This document shows, in pieces, positions 1-8,724 of a stretch of DNA of 64,000 bases. The notes beneath the pieces were generated by a model. The model searched no databases, was not told the origin of the DNA, and worked only from the letters and a program-made list of their open reading frames with translations. The first letter of the stretch is position 1. Every line of letters starts with the position of its first letter. Source of the DNA: Streptococcus salivarius. GTDB lineage: Bacteria; Bacillota; Bacilli; Lactobacillales; Streptococcaceae. A program made the translations under genes and the position numbers. The DNA lies in contig NZ_CP015283.1 of NCBI RefSeq assembly GCF_002094975.1, positions 915,501-979,500 on the forward strand. The letters run 5' to 3'.

Positions 1-48
1 AAGGTTACAGTCATTCGTGAATTCCGTGCGGTTGACTATGCCAAATAA
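1..48 (+). CDS. 3' end of an unidentified gene
   Basis: An open frame runs in from the left edge and ends at TAA (46-48), giving the last 15 residues KVTVIREFRAVDYAK. This is too short to identify a family. A hairpin with a T-run follows directly, which supports a real gene end transcribed on this strand. Confidence 0.5.
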   Translation, partial: KVTVIREFRAVDYAK

Positions 49-49
49 G

Positions 50-75
50 ATAAGAGGGCCGCAAGGCTTTTTTAT
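50..75 (+). terminator. Rho-independent terminator after the partial gene
   Basis: A short GGCC/GGCT-type stem closes a GCAA tetraloop (56-68) and is followed by TTTTTT. It ends the transcript of the partial gene and separates it from the fructose operon. Confidence 0.6.
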
Positions 76-200
76 TTTGCACTTGATACTGAAAGGTTGT
101 ATTCTTTTTGAAAATGTAAGAACTTTCTTATCAAATTGCGTCATTTTGGTAGATTAGTGTTTTGTAATGAAATATTTTGATTTTTTTTGACTGTTTTTAG

Positions 201-228
201 TTGACAGTTATTAAAAATTGAGTATAAT
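201..228 (+). promoter_or_regulatory. Promoter of the fruRKA operon
   Basis: TTGACA (201-206) and TATAAT (223-228) are both perfect sigma-A hexamers, separated by 16 bp. The transcription start should fall near 235, inside the cre-like site. Confidence 0.85.
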
Positions 229-234
229 AGATTT

Positions 235-248
235 TGTAAACGATTACA
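235..248. promoter_or_regulatory. cre site (CcpA operator)
   Basis: TGTAAACGATTACA fits the Firmicute catabolite-responsive element consensus TGWAANCGNTNWCA at every position. It lies just downstream of the -10 box, where bound CcpA would block initiation or early elongation. Glucose repression of the fructose operon is inferred from this. Confidence 0.8.
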
Positions 249-260
249 GAAGGAGAGATT

Positions 261-1007
261 ATGCTAAAGTCTGAACGTAAGCAGATTATCTTGTCTCAGT
301 TGAAACAAGATGGTTTTGTCACTTTGGAAAACCTAACTGTTTTGTTAAGTGATACTTCCGAGTCGACGATTCGTCGCGACTTGGACGAGTTAGCGGCAGA
401 TGGCCAACTTAAGCGTGTTCATGGTGGTGCTGAAAGCATTCATGGTCTAAAGGAAGAAATTGCCAATAGTCAAAAAGCTATTAGAAACGTTAAAGAAAAG
501 GCTCAGTTAGCTGGTTATGCTGTCGATTTGATTAAGGAAGGTGATGTCGTCTTTCTTGAGGCTAGTACAACAAATGAACTTTTGATTCCACATTTGGCCA
601 ATCGTCAGGTAACGGTTGTGACTAATTCTATCCATCATGCGGTTAAGTTGGTAGATCTTGGTGTTAGCACTAGGATTGTTGGAGGAAAGGTTAAACATTC
701 AACAGATGCCTCTATTGGAAGTACTGCTCAAGAGCAAATCAGACAACTGAATTTTGATTGTGCTTTCATTGGTGCTAATGGCGTTGATGCTAATTATTTC
801 ACCACACCAGACATGGAAGAGGCAGTTATTAAACGGACGGTTATAGCTAATGCGCAAAAAGCCTATGTTCTAGCTGATGCCTCTAAACTTGGTCAGATTA
901 CCTATGCTAAGGTAGCTGAGGTTGAAAAAGTAACCATAATTACAAATGCTTCGGAAGAAGAGCTCCTAAAAGAATTAAAAGAGAAAACGAGGGTTATTGA
1001 AGTATGA
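261..1007 (+). CDS. fruR: DeoR-family regulator of the fructose operon
   Basis: 248 aa with the DeoR layout: an N-terminal winged helix (about residues 1-57, with the STIRRDLDEL recognition segment) and a C-terminal sugar-phosphate-sensing domain. It is the first gene of fruR-fruK-fruA and its stop overlaps the fruK start (ATGA at 1004-1007), so the three genes are translationally coupled. A good ribosome site (GAAGGAGAG) precedes the ATG. By analogy with other fru operons it represses the operon and is relieved by fructose-1-phosphate; that ligand is inferred. The promoter also carries a cre site. Confidence 0.93.
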   Translation: MLKSERKQIILSQLKQDGFVTLENLTVLLSDTSESTIRRDLDELAADGQLKRVHGGAESIHGLKEEIANSQKAIRNVKEKAQLAGYAVDLIKEGDVVFLEASTTNELLIPHLANRQVTVVTNSIHHAVKLVDLGVSTRIVGGKVKHSTDASIGSTAQEQIRQLNFDCAFIGANGVDANYFTTPDMEEAVIKRTVIANAQKAYVLADASKLGQITYAKVAEVEKVTIITNASEEELLKELKEKTRVIEV

Positions 1008-1915
1008 TTTATACTGTAACGCTGAATCCATCAATCGACTTCATTGTTCGTATCGATAAAGTAGAGATTGGTGAAGTTAACCGTATGGAGAGTGATGATA
1101 AGTTCGCTGGCGGTAAGGGTATTAATGTTAGTCGTATTTTGCAACGCTTAGGTGTTGATAATACTGCAACGGGCTTCATCGGTGGTTTTACAGGACGTTT
1201 TGTGACAGATGGTTTGGATGCAGAGGGCATTAAAACCAAGTTTGTAGCAGTGGATCAAGACACACGTATTAATGTTAAAATCAAGGCTGACCAAGAAACT
1301 GAAATTAATGGTGCAGGACCTGTCATTAATGAGAATCAATTGGCTGAATTGGAAGCAGTTCTTTCAAGTGTAAGTGCCGATGATGTGGTTGTTTTTGCTG
1401 GATCAGCACCAAGCAATCTTGGAAATAAGGTCTATAACAAATTGATTCCACTAGTGCGTGAAACGGGTGCACAGGTTGTCTGTGACTTTGAAGGTCAAAC
1501 CTTGCTTGATTCCTTGGCTTACCAACCACTCTTGGTTAAACCGAATAACCATGAGTTAGAAGCTATTTTCAATGTCAAACTTAATGGTTTGGCTGATGTT
1601 GAAAAATATGCGCGTGAAATCCTTGCTAAGGGTGCACAGAACGTTATCATCTCAATGGCAGGCGATGGAGCTCTGCTGGTCACACCAGAGACTGCTTACT
1701 TTGCTAAACCAATCAAGGGAACAGTTAAAAACTCTGTTGGTGCGGGTGACTCGATGGTTGCTGGTTTCACTGGTGAGTTTGTTAAATCGGGTGATCCGAT
1801 TGAGGCTCTCAAGTGGGGGGTAGCGTGTGGAACATCTACAGCTTTCTCAGATGACTTAGCGACAATTGAATTTATTAAAGAAACATACAATAAAGTAGAG
1901 GTAGAAAAACTATGA
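1004..1915 (+). CDS. fruK: 1-phosphofructokinase
   Basis: 303 aa, a PfkB/ribokinase-family sugar kinase. The N-terminal signature GGKGINVSRIL and the C-terminal GAGDSMVAGF motif, which carries the catalytic Asp, are both present. It phosphorylates the fructose-1-phosphate delivered by FruA to fructose-1,6-bisphosphate in the cytosol. It overlaps fruR by 4 bp at its start and fruA by 4 bp at its end, which implies tight coupling. The length is normal and the gene appears intact. Confidence 0.95.
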   Translation: MIYTVTLNPSIDFIVRIDKVEIGEVNRMESDDKFAGGKGINVSRILQRLGVDNTATGFIGGFTGRFVTDGLDAEGIKTKFVAVDQDTRINVKIKADQETEINGAGPVINENQLAELEAVLSSVSADDVVVFAGSAPSNLGNKVYNKLIPLVRETGAQVVCDFEGQTLLDSLAYQPLLVKPNNHELEAIFNVKLNGLADVEKYAREILAKGAQNVIISMAGDGALLVTPETAYFAKPIKGTVKNSVGAGDSMVAGFTGEFVKSGDPIEALKWGVACGTSTAFSDDLATIEFIKETYNKVEVEKL

Positions 1916-3888
1916 AAATTCAGGATTTACTGAACAAAAAAGTAATGTTGCTTGACCTTCAAGCAACTACAAAAGAAGCTGCTATCGATGAAATGATTAA
2001 CAGCTTGGTTGACAATGGTGTTGTGACTGACTTTGATGTTTTCAAAGCAGGTATTATGGCTCGTGAAGCACAAACATCAACTGGTTTGGGTGATGGAATT
2101 GCTATGCCACACAGCAAAAATGCTGCAGTAAAAGAAGCAACTGTACTTTTTGCTAAATCTAATAAAGGTGTAGATTACGAATCACTTGATGGTCAACCTA
2201 CAGACCTCTTCTTTATGATTGCTGCTCCAGAAGGAGCAAATGACACTCACTTGGCAGCACTTGCTGAGTTGTCAAAATACCTTATGCAAGATGGTTTTGC
2301 AGATCGTTTGCGTAAGGTGACTTCTCCAGATGAAGTGATTGCTGCTTTCAATACGGGTGAAGAAGAAGCACAAGCTGAGGAAGCTAAGAAAGCACAAGCT
2401 GTTAAAGAAGCAGCTTCAAGCGATAAACCACTTATCGTAGCTGTAACAGCTTGTACAACTGGTATTGCTCACACTTACATGGCTGAAGAATCACTAATTA
2501 AAACAGGTGAAGAAATGGGTGTCAATGTTCGTGTTGAAACTAACGGTGCTTCAGGTGTCGGAACACCTTTGACTGCTGAAGAAATCAGTAAGGCTGTAGG
2601 TGTTATCGTAGCAGCAGACAAGGCAGTTGAAACAGCACGTTTCGATGGTAAAAAATTGCTTTCTAAACCAGTCGCTGCAGGTATTCGTCAACCTCAAGAA
2701 TTAATCCAAAACATCTTGGATGGTAAGGCTGAAGTCTTTCATGCCGAAAATGCTGGAGCTGCTCAAGAATCAAGTGAGAAATTGAGCCTTGGTGGTGCCT
2801 TCTATAAACACTTGATGAGTGGGGTATCACAAATGCTTCCATTCGTTATCGGTGGTGGTATCATGATTGCGCTTGCCTTCTTGCTTGACCAAATCATGGG
2901 TGTTCCTAAAGATCAATTGTCACAACTTGGTTCTTACCATGAAATTGCTGCTCAATTCAAGGCAATTGGTGGCGCTGCCTTTGGCTTTATGCTTCCAGTA
3001 CTTGCAGGTTACATTGCTTACTCTATCGCTGAAAAACCAGGTTTGGTATCAGGTTTCGTAGCTGGTGCTATTGCTTCAAGTGGTGCAGCCTTTGGTGGTG
3101 TTCCATTTGCTTCAGGTGGTAAAGCAACCCTTGCCCTTGCTGGCGTATCTTCTGGTTTCCTTGGAGCTCTTGTTGGTGGTTTCCTTGCAGGTGGTGTTAT
3201 CCTTGTTCTTCGTAAACTCTTGGCAGGTATTCCACGTGCCCTTGAAGGAATCCGTTCTATCTTGCTCTTGCCACTTCTTGGTGTATTTGCTACTGGTTTC
3301 TTGATGTTAGCAGTAAATATCCCAATGGCAGCAATTAATACTGGTCTTAATAACTTCTTGTCAAGCTTGTCAGGAAGCTCAGCCGTACTACTTGGTCTCC
3401 TTGTTGGTGGTATGATGGCAGTGGATATGGGTGGACCAGTCAACAAAGCAGCTTATGTCTTTGGTACAGGTACTCTCGCAGCAACAGTAACTTCAGGTGG
3501 TTCAGTAGTTATGGCAGCAGTTATGGCGGCAGGTATGGTTCCTCCGTTGGCAGTATTTGTAGCAACACTTTTGTTTAAAGATAAATTTACTGAAGAAGAA
3601 CGCAACTCTGGTTTGACAAACATTGTTATGGGACTTTCATTCATCACTGAAGGTGCGATCCCATTTGGTGCAGCTGATCCAGCACGCGCTATCCCAAGCT
3701 TTATCGTCGGTTCAGCTCTTACAGGTGCTCTTGTAGGTATGGCAGGAATCAAATTGATGGCACCACACGGAGGTATCTTCGTTATCGCCCTCACATCAAA
3801 TGCTCTTCTCTACCTTCTCTTCATCTTGATTGGTGCTGTGGTATCAGGTATCCTCTTCGGATTCCTCCGCAAACCACTTGATAAATAA
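1912..3888 (+). CDS. fruA: PTS fructose transporter subunit IIABC
   Basis: 658 aa, a fused fructose-specific enzyme II. Domain IIA covers about residues 1-148 with the phospho-accepting His67 in AMPHSKN. An Ala/Glu-rich linker follows, then IIB (about 172-270) with Cys181 in VTACTTGIAHTYMAEE. The C-terminal IIC membrane domain (about 295-655) has many hydrophobic helices. It imports fructose and phosphorylates it at C1, feeding FruK. It is the last gene of the operon, followed by a strong terminator. Confidence 0.95.
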   Translation: MKIQDLLNKKVMLLDLQATTKEAAIDEMINSLVDNGVVTDFDVFKAGIMAREAQTSTGLGDGIAMPHSKNAAVKEATVLFAKSNKGVDYESLDGQPTDLFFMIAAPEGANDTHLAALAELSKYLMQDGFADRLRKVTSPDEVIAAFNTGEEEAQAEEAKKAQAVKEAASSDKPLIVAVTACTTGIAHTYMAEESLIKTGEEMGVNVRVETNGASGVGTPLTAEEISKAVGVIVAADKAVETARFDGKKLLSKPVAAGIRQPQELIQNILDGKAEVFHAENAGAAQESSEKLSLGGAFYKHLMSGVSQMLPFVIGGGIMIALAFLLDQIMGVPKDQLSQLGSYHEIAAQFKAIGGAAFGFMLPVLAGYIAYSIAEKPGLVSGFVAGAIASSGAAFGGVPFASGGKATLALAGVSSGFLGALVGGFLAGGVILVLRKLLAGIPRALEGIRSILLLPLLGVFATGFLMLAVNIPMAAINTGLNNFLSSLSGSSAVLLGLLVGGMMAVDMGGPVNKAAYVFGTGTLAATVTSGGSVVMAAVMAAGMVPPLAVFVATLLFKDKFTEEERNSGLTNIVMGLSFITEGAIPFGAADPARAIPSFIVGSALTGALVGMAGIKLMAPHGGIFVIALTSNALLYLLFILIGAVVSGILFGFLRKPLDK

Positions 3889-3896
3889 GATATGAC

Positions 3897-3929
3897 AAAA
3901 CAATCTCGTTGTGACGGGATTGTTTTTTT
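3897..3929 (+). terminator. Terminator of fruRKA
   Basis: An AACAATC...GATTGTT stem with a CG/CG inner pair is followed by a run of seven T, 8 bp after the fruA stop. Confidence 0.85.
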
Positions 3930-3945
3930 GTGTCGTAGCAGATTT

Positions 3946-3974
3946 TTGTCAGGGTACCTATTTTATGATAAAGT
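3946..3974 (+). promoter_or_regulatory. Possible promoter of gor
   Basis: TTGTCA (3946-3951) and TAAAGT (3969-3974) are 17 bp apart, about 60 bp upstream of the gor start. The -35 is good and the -10 is moderate. Confidence 0.45.
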
Positions 3975-4036
3975 ATAGGCAGAAATGGCTTAACTAGTAG
4001 CTAATACGCTGTATAAAGAAACATAAGAGGTAAAAT

Positions 4037-5389
4037 ATGGTAAAAAAATACGATTATATTGTCATTGGAGGCGGTTCTGGTGGTATTGCCAGTGCCAATC
4101 GTGCTGCCATGCATGGTGCTAAGGTGATTCTCTTTGAAGGAAAAGAGGTCGGTGGTACCTGTGTCAATGTAGGTTGTGTGCCTAAAAAGGTCATGTGGTA
4201 TGGTGCTCAGGTTGCTGAAACCCTTCACCGTTATGCAGGTGAGTACGGTTTTGATGTGACGTTTAATAAGTTTGATTTTGCAACGCTTAAGGCCAATCGT
4301 CAGGCTTATATTGACCGTATCCATGGTTCTTATGAGCGTGGTTTTGATAACAATGGCGTTGAACGTGTATACGAGTATGCAAGATTTGTTGACCCTCATA
4401 CGGTTGAAGTAGCGGGTGAGCGTTATACAGCACCCAATATCCTTATTGCGACTGGTGGTCACGCCCTTTATCCAAACATTCCAGGTAGTGAATATGGGAT
4501 TACCTCCGATGGTTTCTTTGAGCTAGATGAGGTGCCAAAACGTACAGCTGTCATTGGTGCTGGCTACATCGCTGTTGAGGTTGCTGGTGTTCTCAACGCT
4601 CTTGGAAGTGACACACACCTCTTTGTGCGTAAAGATCGTCCATTGCGTACCTTTGATAAGGATATCGTTGATGTTTTAGTTGATGAAATGGCTAAATCTG
4701 GTCCAACCCTCCATACGCATGCTAATGCGACAGAGGTAGTGAAGAATGCAGATGATTCCTTAACCATTAGTTTTGATAATGGAGAGACGATTACAGTTGA
4801 TTGCTTAATCTGGGCTATTGGACGCGCAGCCAACACTTCTGGTTTTGGTCTTGAAAAGACAGGTGTTAAATTGACTGAAAAAGGAACAATCTATTCGGAT
4901 GAGTTTGAAAATACATCTGTTCCTGGAATCTATGCCCTTGGCGATGTGACTGGTAAACTTGATTTGACACCAGTTGCAGTCAAGGCTGGACGTCAATTGT
5001 CAGAGCGACTCTTCAACAATAAAGCTGATGCTAAGCTTGATTACACTGATGTAGCCACCGTGGTCTTTAGCCATCCAGTTATTGGTTCTGTTGGCTTGAC
5101 TGAAGAAAAAGCAATCGCTAAGTATGGTGCAGAGAATATTAAGGTTTATAAATCTAGTTTCACACCAATGTATACGGCCCTTGGAGACAATCGTCAGCCT
5201 TCAACCATGAAATTAGTAACGCTTGGTGAGGATGAAAAAATCATCGGTCTTCACGGTATTGGCTATGGTGTTGATGAGATGATTCAAGGTTTCTCTGTGG
5301 CTATTAAGATGGGAGCAACTAAGGCTGATTTTGATAATACGGTTGCCATTCATCCAACAGGCTCAGAGGAATTTGTAACGATGCGATAG
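4037..5389 (+). CDS. gor: Glutathione-disulfide reductase
   Basis: 450 aa, a class I pyridine nucleotide-disulfide oxidoreductase. The FAD-binding GGGSGG motif is at residues 11-16 and the redox-active disulfide is C42-x4-C47 ([13 protein letters not shown]). A second dinucleotide-binding motif ([11 protein letters not shown]) lies mid-protein and the C-terminal dimer domain ends with the catalytic pair in HPTGSEE (H439, E444). It reduces GSSG with NADPH and protects against oxidative stress. It is a single-gene unit with its own terminator. Its 3' end is duplicated downstream. Confidence 0.93.
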   Translation: MVKKYDYIVIGGGSGGIASANRAAMHGAKVILFEGKEVGGTCVNVGCVPKKVMWYGAQVAETLHRYAGEYGFDVTFNKFDFATLKANRQAYIDRIHGSYERGFDNNGVERVYEYARFVDPHTVEVAGERYTAPNILIATGGHALYPNIPGSEYGITSDGFFELDEVPKRTAVIGAGYIAVEVAGVLNALGSDTHLFVRKDRPLRTFDKDIVDVLVDEMAKSGPTLHTHANATEVVKNADDSLTISFDNGETITVDCLIWAIGRAANTSGFGLEKTGVKLTEKGTIYSDEFENTSVPGIYALGDVTGKLDLTPVAVKAGRQLSERLFNNKADAKLDYTDVATVVFSHPVIGSVGLTEEKAIAKYGAENIKVYKSSFTPMYTALGDNRQPSTMKLVTLGEDEKIIGLHGIGYGVDEMIQGFSVAIKMGATKADFDNTVAIHPTGSEEFVTMR

Positions 5390-5395
5390 AAAAGT

Positions 5396-5428
5396 GAAGT
5401 CTGTTAACTGCGAGTTTCAGACTTTTCT
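5396..5428 (+). terminator. Terminator of gor (copy 1)
   Basis: AAGTCTGTTAACT pairs imperfectly with AGTTTCAGACTT around a GCG loop and is followed by TTTTCTTT. The same hairpin recurs at 5558-5590 as part of the duplication. Confidence 0.75.
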
Positions 5429-5458
5429 TTGTGTCTGAATGGCTTCAATTGAAAGTAA

Positions 5459-5507
5459 TCGCAAGGGATTCCCTTGCGAATTTCCATAGCCTTTTTGGCC
5501 ATGGAAA
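5459..5507. repeat. Two adjacent palindromes between the gor tail copies
   Basis: A perfect 10-bp-arm palindrome (5459-5479, TCGCAAGGGA around a central T) is followed at once by an 11-bp stem with one mismatch (5481-5491 with 5497-5507, TTTTT loop). They lie between the two gor tails. Their role is unknown; they could be a decayed small mobile repeat. Confidence 0.6.
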
Positions 5508-5551
5508 CCATTCATCCAACAGGTTCAGAAGAATTTGTAACGATGCGATAG
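5508..5551 (+). pseudogene. gor C-terminal fragment
   Basis: This fragment encodes [13 protein letters not shown] and a stop, the same as the real gor end, with two synonymous differences. Only this tail is present. Silent divergence suggests it came from a related functional gor allele rather than from a very recent tandem copy. Confidence 0.65.
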
Positions 5552-5642
5552 AAAAGTGAAGTCTGTTAACTGAGAGTTTCAGACTTTTCTTTGTGTTCAA
5601 ATAGCAGCCTACACTTTGTGTAAAGCTATAGACTGTCTAAAT

Positions 5643-5667
5643 AAAAAAGGCCTTCAGGCCTTATTTT
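5643..5667. terminator. Bidirectional terminator between gor and folC
   Basis: An AAGGCCT/AGGCCTT stem has A-rich sequence on one side and T-rich sequence on the other. It can end folC transcripts from the right and gor read-through from the left. The folC stop lies in its flank. Confidence 0.75.
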
Positions 5668-6910
5668 ATTTAATTAAGTAGTTTCTTACTTCTGAGATAA
5701 AGTAAAGAGATCCAGTGACAACAAATAAGTCATCAGGATTTGCTGATTCAGCTTGTGCTAGCCAGTCTCTATAGTCGGCTACACGTTTGAAGTCTTTGGG
5801 ATAGTCATTCAAGGGCAGTGCCTCAAAAAAGTCAAAGCTGGTTACCGTTATATCATAATCTTTCAATTCCTCTAGTAAGTCTGCCAAAGGCTTTCGTCTA
5901 AGTCCTGCAAAGAGGATGTGTACCCTACGATTAGCGAAGTTATCTTTTAGTACCTGCTTTAAGCTGGCAATTCCTTGAGGATTATGAGCACCATCTAGAT
6001 AAATGTTATTTCCTATCCACTCACTACGACCAGGCCAATGCGTCTCTTCAATCCCCTCTTGGATGCTCTTATCGGTAATCTTAGAAAATGTTTGAGCTAG
6101 GATATGGGCAGCAGTGACAGCTAGCCCAGCATTGTTTTCTTGATGCTGCCCTAACATTGGAAGTTTAAGATTTGGACTTTCCCAATGGTCATAAGAAATT
6201 TGGATCGTTCGATTGTCTTTCGGAAGCAGCTGAATTTCCCTATCAATGATGGCTAAAGGAGCTTGTAGGTCATGTGATTTTTGGTTGAAGAAATGTTCAA
6301 CTTCTGCAGAGACACGACCAAGTAAGATAGGTGTGTTTTCTCGCATGACGCCTGCCTTATGATTGGCAATGTCCAAAAGGCTATCGCCCAAGGTCTCAGT
6401 GTGATCAAAGCCAATCGAAGTACAGATGACAAGCTCTGGCGAAAGAACATTGGTCGAATCAAGGCGTCCACCAATTCCAGCTTCAATGATAGCCATATCA
6501 ACCTGTTTAAGGTCAAAGTAGAGGAACATGAGTAAGGTGACCAATTCAAATTCCGTTGGTCGCTCAAAAGCAGTGTGCTCTTCTAAATCATCGAGTAGAA
6601 CCTGAGCTTTCGCAACAAGGCTAATCAAATCTTTATCAGGGATTTCTGTGCCGTTAATGCTAATACGTTCGTTGAAGCGAGTGATATAAGGGGAGGTGAA
6701 AGTCCCGACCTGATAGCCTGACTTTATTAGGATATTTTGTAGGTAGCTAGTTGTTGATCCCTTACCGTTGGTCCCGACTATATGCACCGTTGGAAAGTGA
6801 GTCTGAGGATTTCCGGCTTGTTTCAAGAGCCAACGCATACGTTCGAGTTGAGGGCGACGGCCATTGCCCTTGAAAGAATGGATAAAATTTAGAGTTTCTG
6901 TATAGTTCAT
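5666..6910 (-). CDS. folC: Bifunctional folylpolyglutamate/dihydrofolate synthase
   Basis: 414 aa, a Mur-ligase-fold enzyme. The P-loop GTNGKGST is at residues 46-53. A DSTNVLSPE segment and the central GFDHTETLG motif follow, and the C-terminal domain contains LDGAHNPQG, typical of FolC. It adds glutamate to folates using ATP and, in bifunctional forms, makes dihydrofolate from dihydropteroate. It follows a small membrane-protein gene on the same strand, but a hairpin lies between them. Confidence 0.93.
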   Translation of the reverse strand: MNYTETLNFIHSFKGNGRRPQLERMRWLLKQAGNPQTHFPTVHIVGTNGKGSTTSYLQNILIKSGYQVGTFTSPYITRFNERISINGTEIPDKDLISLVAKAQVLLDDLEEHTAFERPTEFELVTLLMFLYFDLKQVDMAIIEAGIGGRLDSTNVLSPELVICTSIGFDHTETLGDSLLDIANHKAGVMRENTPILLGRVSAEVEHFFNQKSHDLQAPLAIIDREIQLLPKDNRTIQISYDHWESPNLKLPMLGQHQENNAGLAVTAAHILAQTFSKITDKSIQEGIEETHWPGRSEWIGNNIYLDGAHNPQGIASLKQVLKDNFANRRVHILFAGLRRKPLADLLEELKDYDITVTSFDFFEALPLNDYPKDFKRVADYRDWLAQAESANPDDLFVVTGSLYFISEVRNYLIK

Positions 6911-6920
6911 AGGATTATAG

Positions 6921-6948
6921 AAAAAAGGCAGGGTTTCCTAGCCTTTTA
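6921..6948 (-). terminator. Terminator between the small membrane protein and folC
   Basis: Read on the minus strand, AAAAGGC and GCCTTTTTT form a stem with an AGG/CCT inner part, directly after the stop of the 6955-7416 gene. Partial read-through to folC is possible because no other clear folC promoter was seen. Confidence 0.7.
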
Positions 6949-6954
6949 TATGTT

Positions 6955-7416
6955 TTAGTTAGAAGCGGCATCACCAGTTGTTGCGCCACCAGTAGTCGCA
7001 TTGCCAGATGTTGTATCTGCAGTAGCTACTGATGAAGAGGTAGTCGTATTGCCACCCTTTGTTGTATCTGCAGATGACGAATAGGTGTTAGTTCCTGCTT
7101 GGCTACTTGTTTCTGTTTCTGAATCAGTCGCATTGCCATAACTAGATGAGGTAGCACTTGATTCTTGAGTCTTATTATTGCCTTCTTTGATGACTACAGT
7201 TGATTGATTGGCTGATGAATCAGAAGTGTCCTTATTTTTAGAGGCTGTGAAATTCATGATGGTGATTGAAGCCACGATGATTGACAAAATTGTCCCGACG
7301 GCAGTAAGGACTTTTTGGAAGGCAGTGAAGCCTTTTGTAACGTGTTCAGTCACATTTGGGGCAGATTTTTTTTCTTCTTTTGATGAATGATTACGGCGTG
7401 AGTAATTTTCAGACAT
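6955..7416 (-). CDS. Small single-pass membrane protein with Ser/Thr-rich tail
   Basis: 153 aa. A charged N-terminus (about 1-30) precedes one hydrophobic helix (about 33-54, VLTAVGTILSIIVASITIM) and an extracellular tail rich in Ser, Thr, Asn and Gly (about 60-153) with repeats such as TTSSSVATADTTSGNATTGG. There is no signal peptidase site or sorting motif. It resembles uncharacterised streptococcal proteins I recall as DUF6556; the family name is from memory. Function unknown. It is divergent from the cysteine desulfurase gene. Confidence 0.75.
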   Translation of the reverse strand: MSENYSRRNHSSKEEKKSAPNVTEHVTKGFTAFQKVLTAVGTILSIIVASITIMNFTASKNKDTSDSSANQSTVVIKEGNNKTQESSATSSSYGNATDSETETSSQAGTNTYSSSADTTKGGNTTTSSSVATADTTSGNATTGGATTGDAASN

Positions 7417-7486
7417 GATGCTCTCCTTAAAAATATTTCGTACTTTCTATTATATGATTTTCTCGCAAAAATTGCTAAAAAAATTA

Positions 7487-7495
7487 TGCTATAAT
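7487..7495 (+). promoter_or_regulatory. Extended -10 promoter of the cysteine desulfurase/thiI unit
   Basis: TGCTATAAT combines TGN with a perfect TATAAT (7490-7495), 30 bp before the start codon. No good -35 box lies at 16-18 bp, as is usual for extended -10 promoters. Confidence 0.65.
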
Positions 7496-7524
7496 AAATA
7501 GTAAATAAAAATCGAGGAAAAATC

Positions 7525-8670
7525 ATGATTTATTTTGATAATTCAGCCACGACGGTGCCTTATCCAGAGGCACTTAGAACCTATCAAGAAGTGGCTACTA
7601 AAATTTTTGGGAACCCATCCAGCCTACACCAATTAGGAACATCTGCGACACGTATTTTGGAGGCTTCTCGTAAGCAAGTTGCGGAACTCATTGGAAAATC
7701 AGCCGATGAGATTTTCTTTACGTCTGGAGGAACCGAAGGTGATAACTGGGTCATCAAAGGTGTAGCTTTCGAAAAAGAGCCTTACGGCAAACACATCATT
7801 GTTTCTGATATTGAACACCCTGCGGTAAAAGAATCTGCCAAATGGCTTTCAGAGCATGGTTTCGAGGTGTCTTATGCACCAGTAAATGAGCAAGGGTTTG
7901 TGGATGTTGAAGCTCTTGCTGAATTATTACGCCCTGACACGATCTTGGTTTCGGTTATGGCTGTTAATAATGAAATCGGATCAATCCAACCTATTCAAGC
8001 CATCTCAGATCTCTTGGCTAATGAGCCTACCATATCTTTCCATGTGGATGCTGTCCAGGCTATTGGAAAGATTCCAGTATCGTCCTATTTAACTGATCGT
8101 GTAGATTTTGCAACTTTTTCTGGTCACAAGTTTCATGCTGTTCGTGGTGTCGGTTTTGTCTACAAAAAGGCAGGGAAAAAGATTACGCCACTCTTAACCG
8201 GTGGTGGTCAAGAAAAAGATTTTCGTTCAACTACTGAAAATGTTGCTGGGATTGCGAGTATGGCCAAGGCCTTGCGCTTGGTCACTGACAAAGAGGAATT
8301 TTCTCTTCCTAAAATTGCCAAGATGAAAAAGATTATCTTTGACGAATTGGCTAAGTACGAGGATATTACTATTTTCTCAGGTGAGGGTGAAGACTTTGCT
8401 CCCAATATTTTGACCTTTGGAATCAAGGGTGTTCGAGGTGAAGTTATTGTCCACGCTTTTGAAGAGCATCAAATCTATATTTCAACGACATCAGCATGTT
8501 CATCTAAGGCGGGTAAACCAGCGGGAACCCTTATTTCTATGGGTGTACCGACTAAGTTAGCTCAAACAGCTGTTCGTATCAGTCTTGATGATGACAATGA
8601 TATGGGACAGGTGGAACAGTTCCTCACGATTTTCAAGCAGGTCTACGCCAAGACACAAAAAGTGAGATAG
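7525..8670 (+). CDS. Cysteine desulfurase (NifS/IscS-like)
   Basis: 381 aa, a class V PLP-dependent aminotransferase fold. The PLP lysine is K202 in FSGHKFHAVRG and the persulfide cysteine is probably C325 in TTSACSSK. It takes sulfur from cysteine and passes it on as a persulfide. The next gene is thiI, 54 bp downstream on the same strand, so the likely acceptor is ThiI for 4-thiouridine in tRNA. This matches the NifZ-ThiI pairing known in Bacillus. The link to thiI rather than Fe-S assembly is inferred from position. Confidence 0.92.
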   Translation: MIYFDNSATTVPYPEALRTYQEVATKIFGNPSSLHQLGTSATRILEASRKQVAELIGKSADEIFFTSGGTEGDNWVIKGVAFEKEPYGKHIIVSDIEHPAVKESAKWLSEHGFEVSYAPVNEQGFVDVEALAELLRPDTILVSVMAVNNEIGSIQPIQAISDLLANEPTISFHVDAVQAIGKIPVSSYLTDRVDFATFSGHKFHAVRGVGFVYKKAGKKITPLLTGGGQEKDFRSTTENVAGIASMAKALRLVTDKEEFSLPKIAKMKKIIFDELAKYEDITIFSGEGEDFAPNILTFGIKGVRGEVIVHAFEEHQIYISTTSACSSKAGKPAGTLISMGVPTKLAQTAVRISLDDDNDMGQVEQFLTIFKQVYAKTQKVR

Positions 8671-8724
8671 CAAGATTTAATCGATTAAACAATAAAACTA
8701 AATTCACATTTAAAAGGAAAAGGA

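Larger units (their letters stand above)
5346..5596 (+). repeat. 89-bp direct repeat of the gor 3' end and terminator
   Basis: Positions 5346-5434 and 5508-5596 (offset 162 bp) are nearly identical. Both contain the last codons of gor, its stop and its terminator hairpin. I count three mismatches: two are synonymous third-position changes (GGC/GGT and GAG/GAA) and one lies in the hairpin loop (C/A). The second copy has no start or upstream coding sequence and is therefore a gene-tail remnant. Confidence 0.9.

Noticed and set aside
3018..3446. Open frame opposite the IIC part of fruA
   Set aside because: Caused by the codon bias of a highly expressed gene; composition is low-complexity Pro/Arg/Ala.
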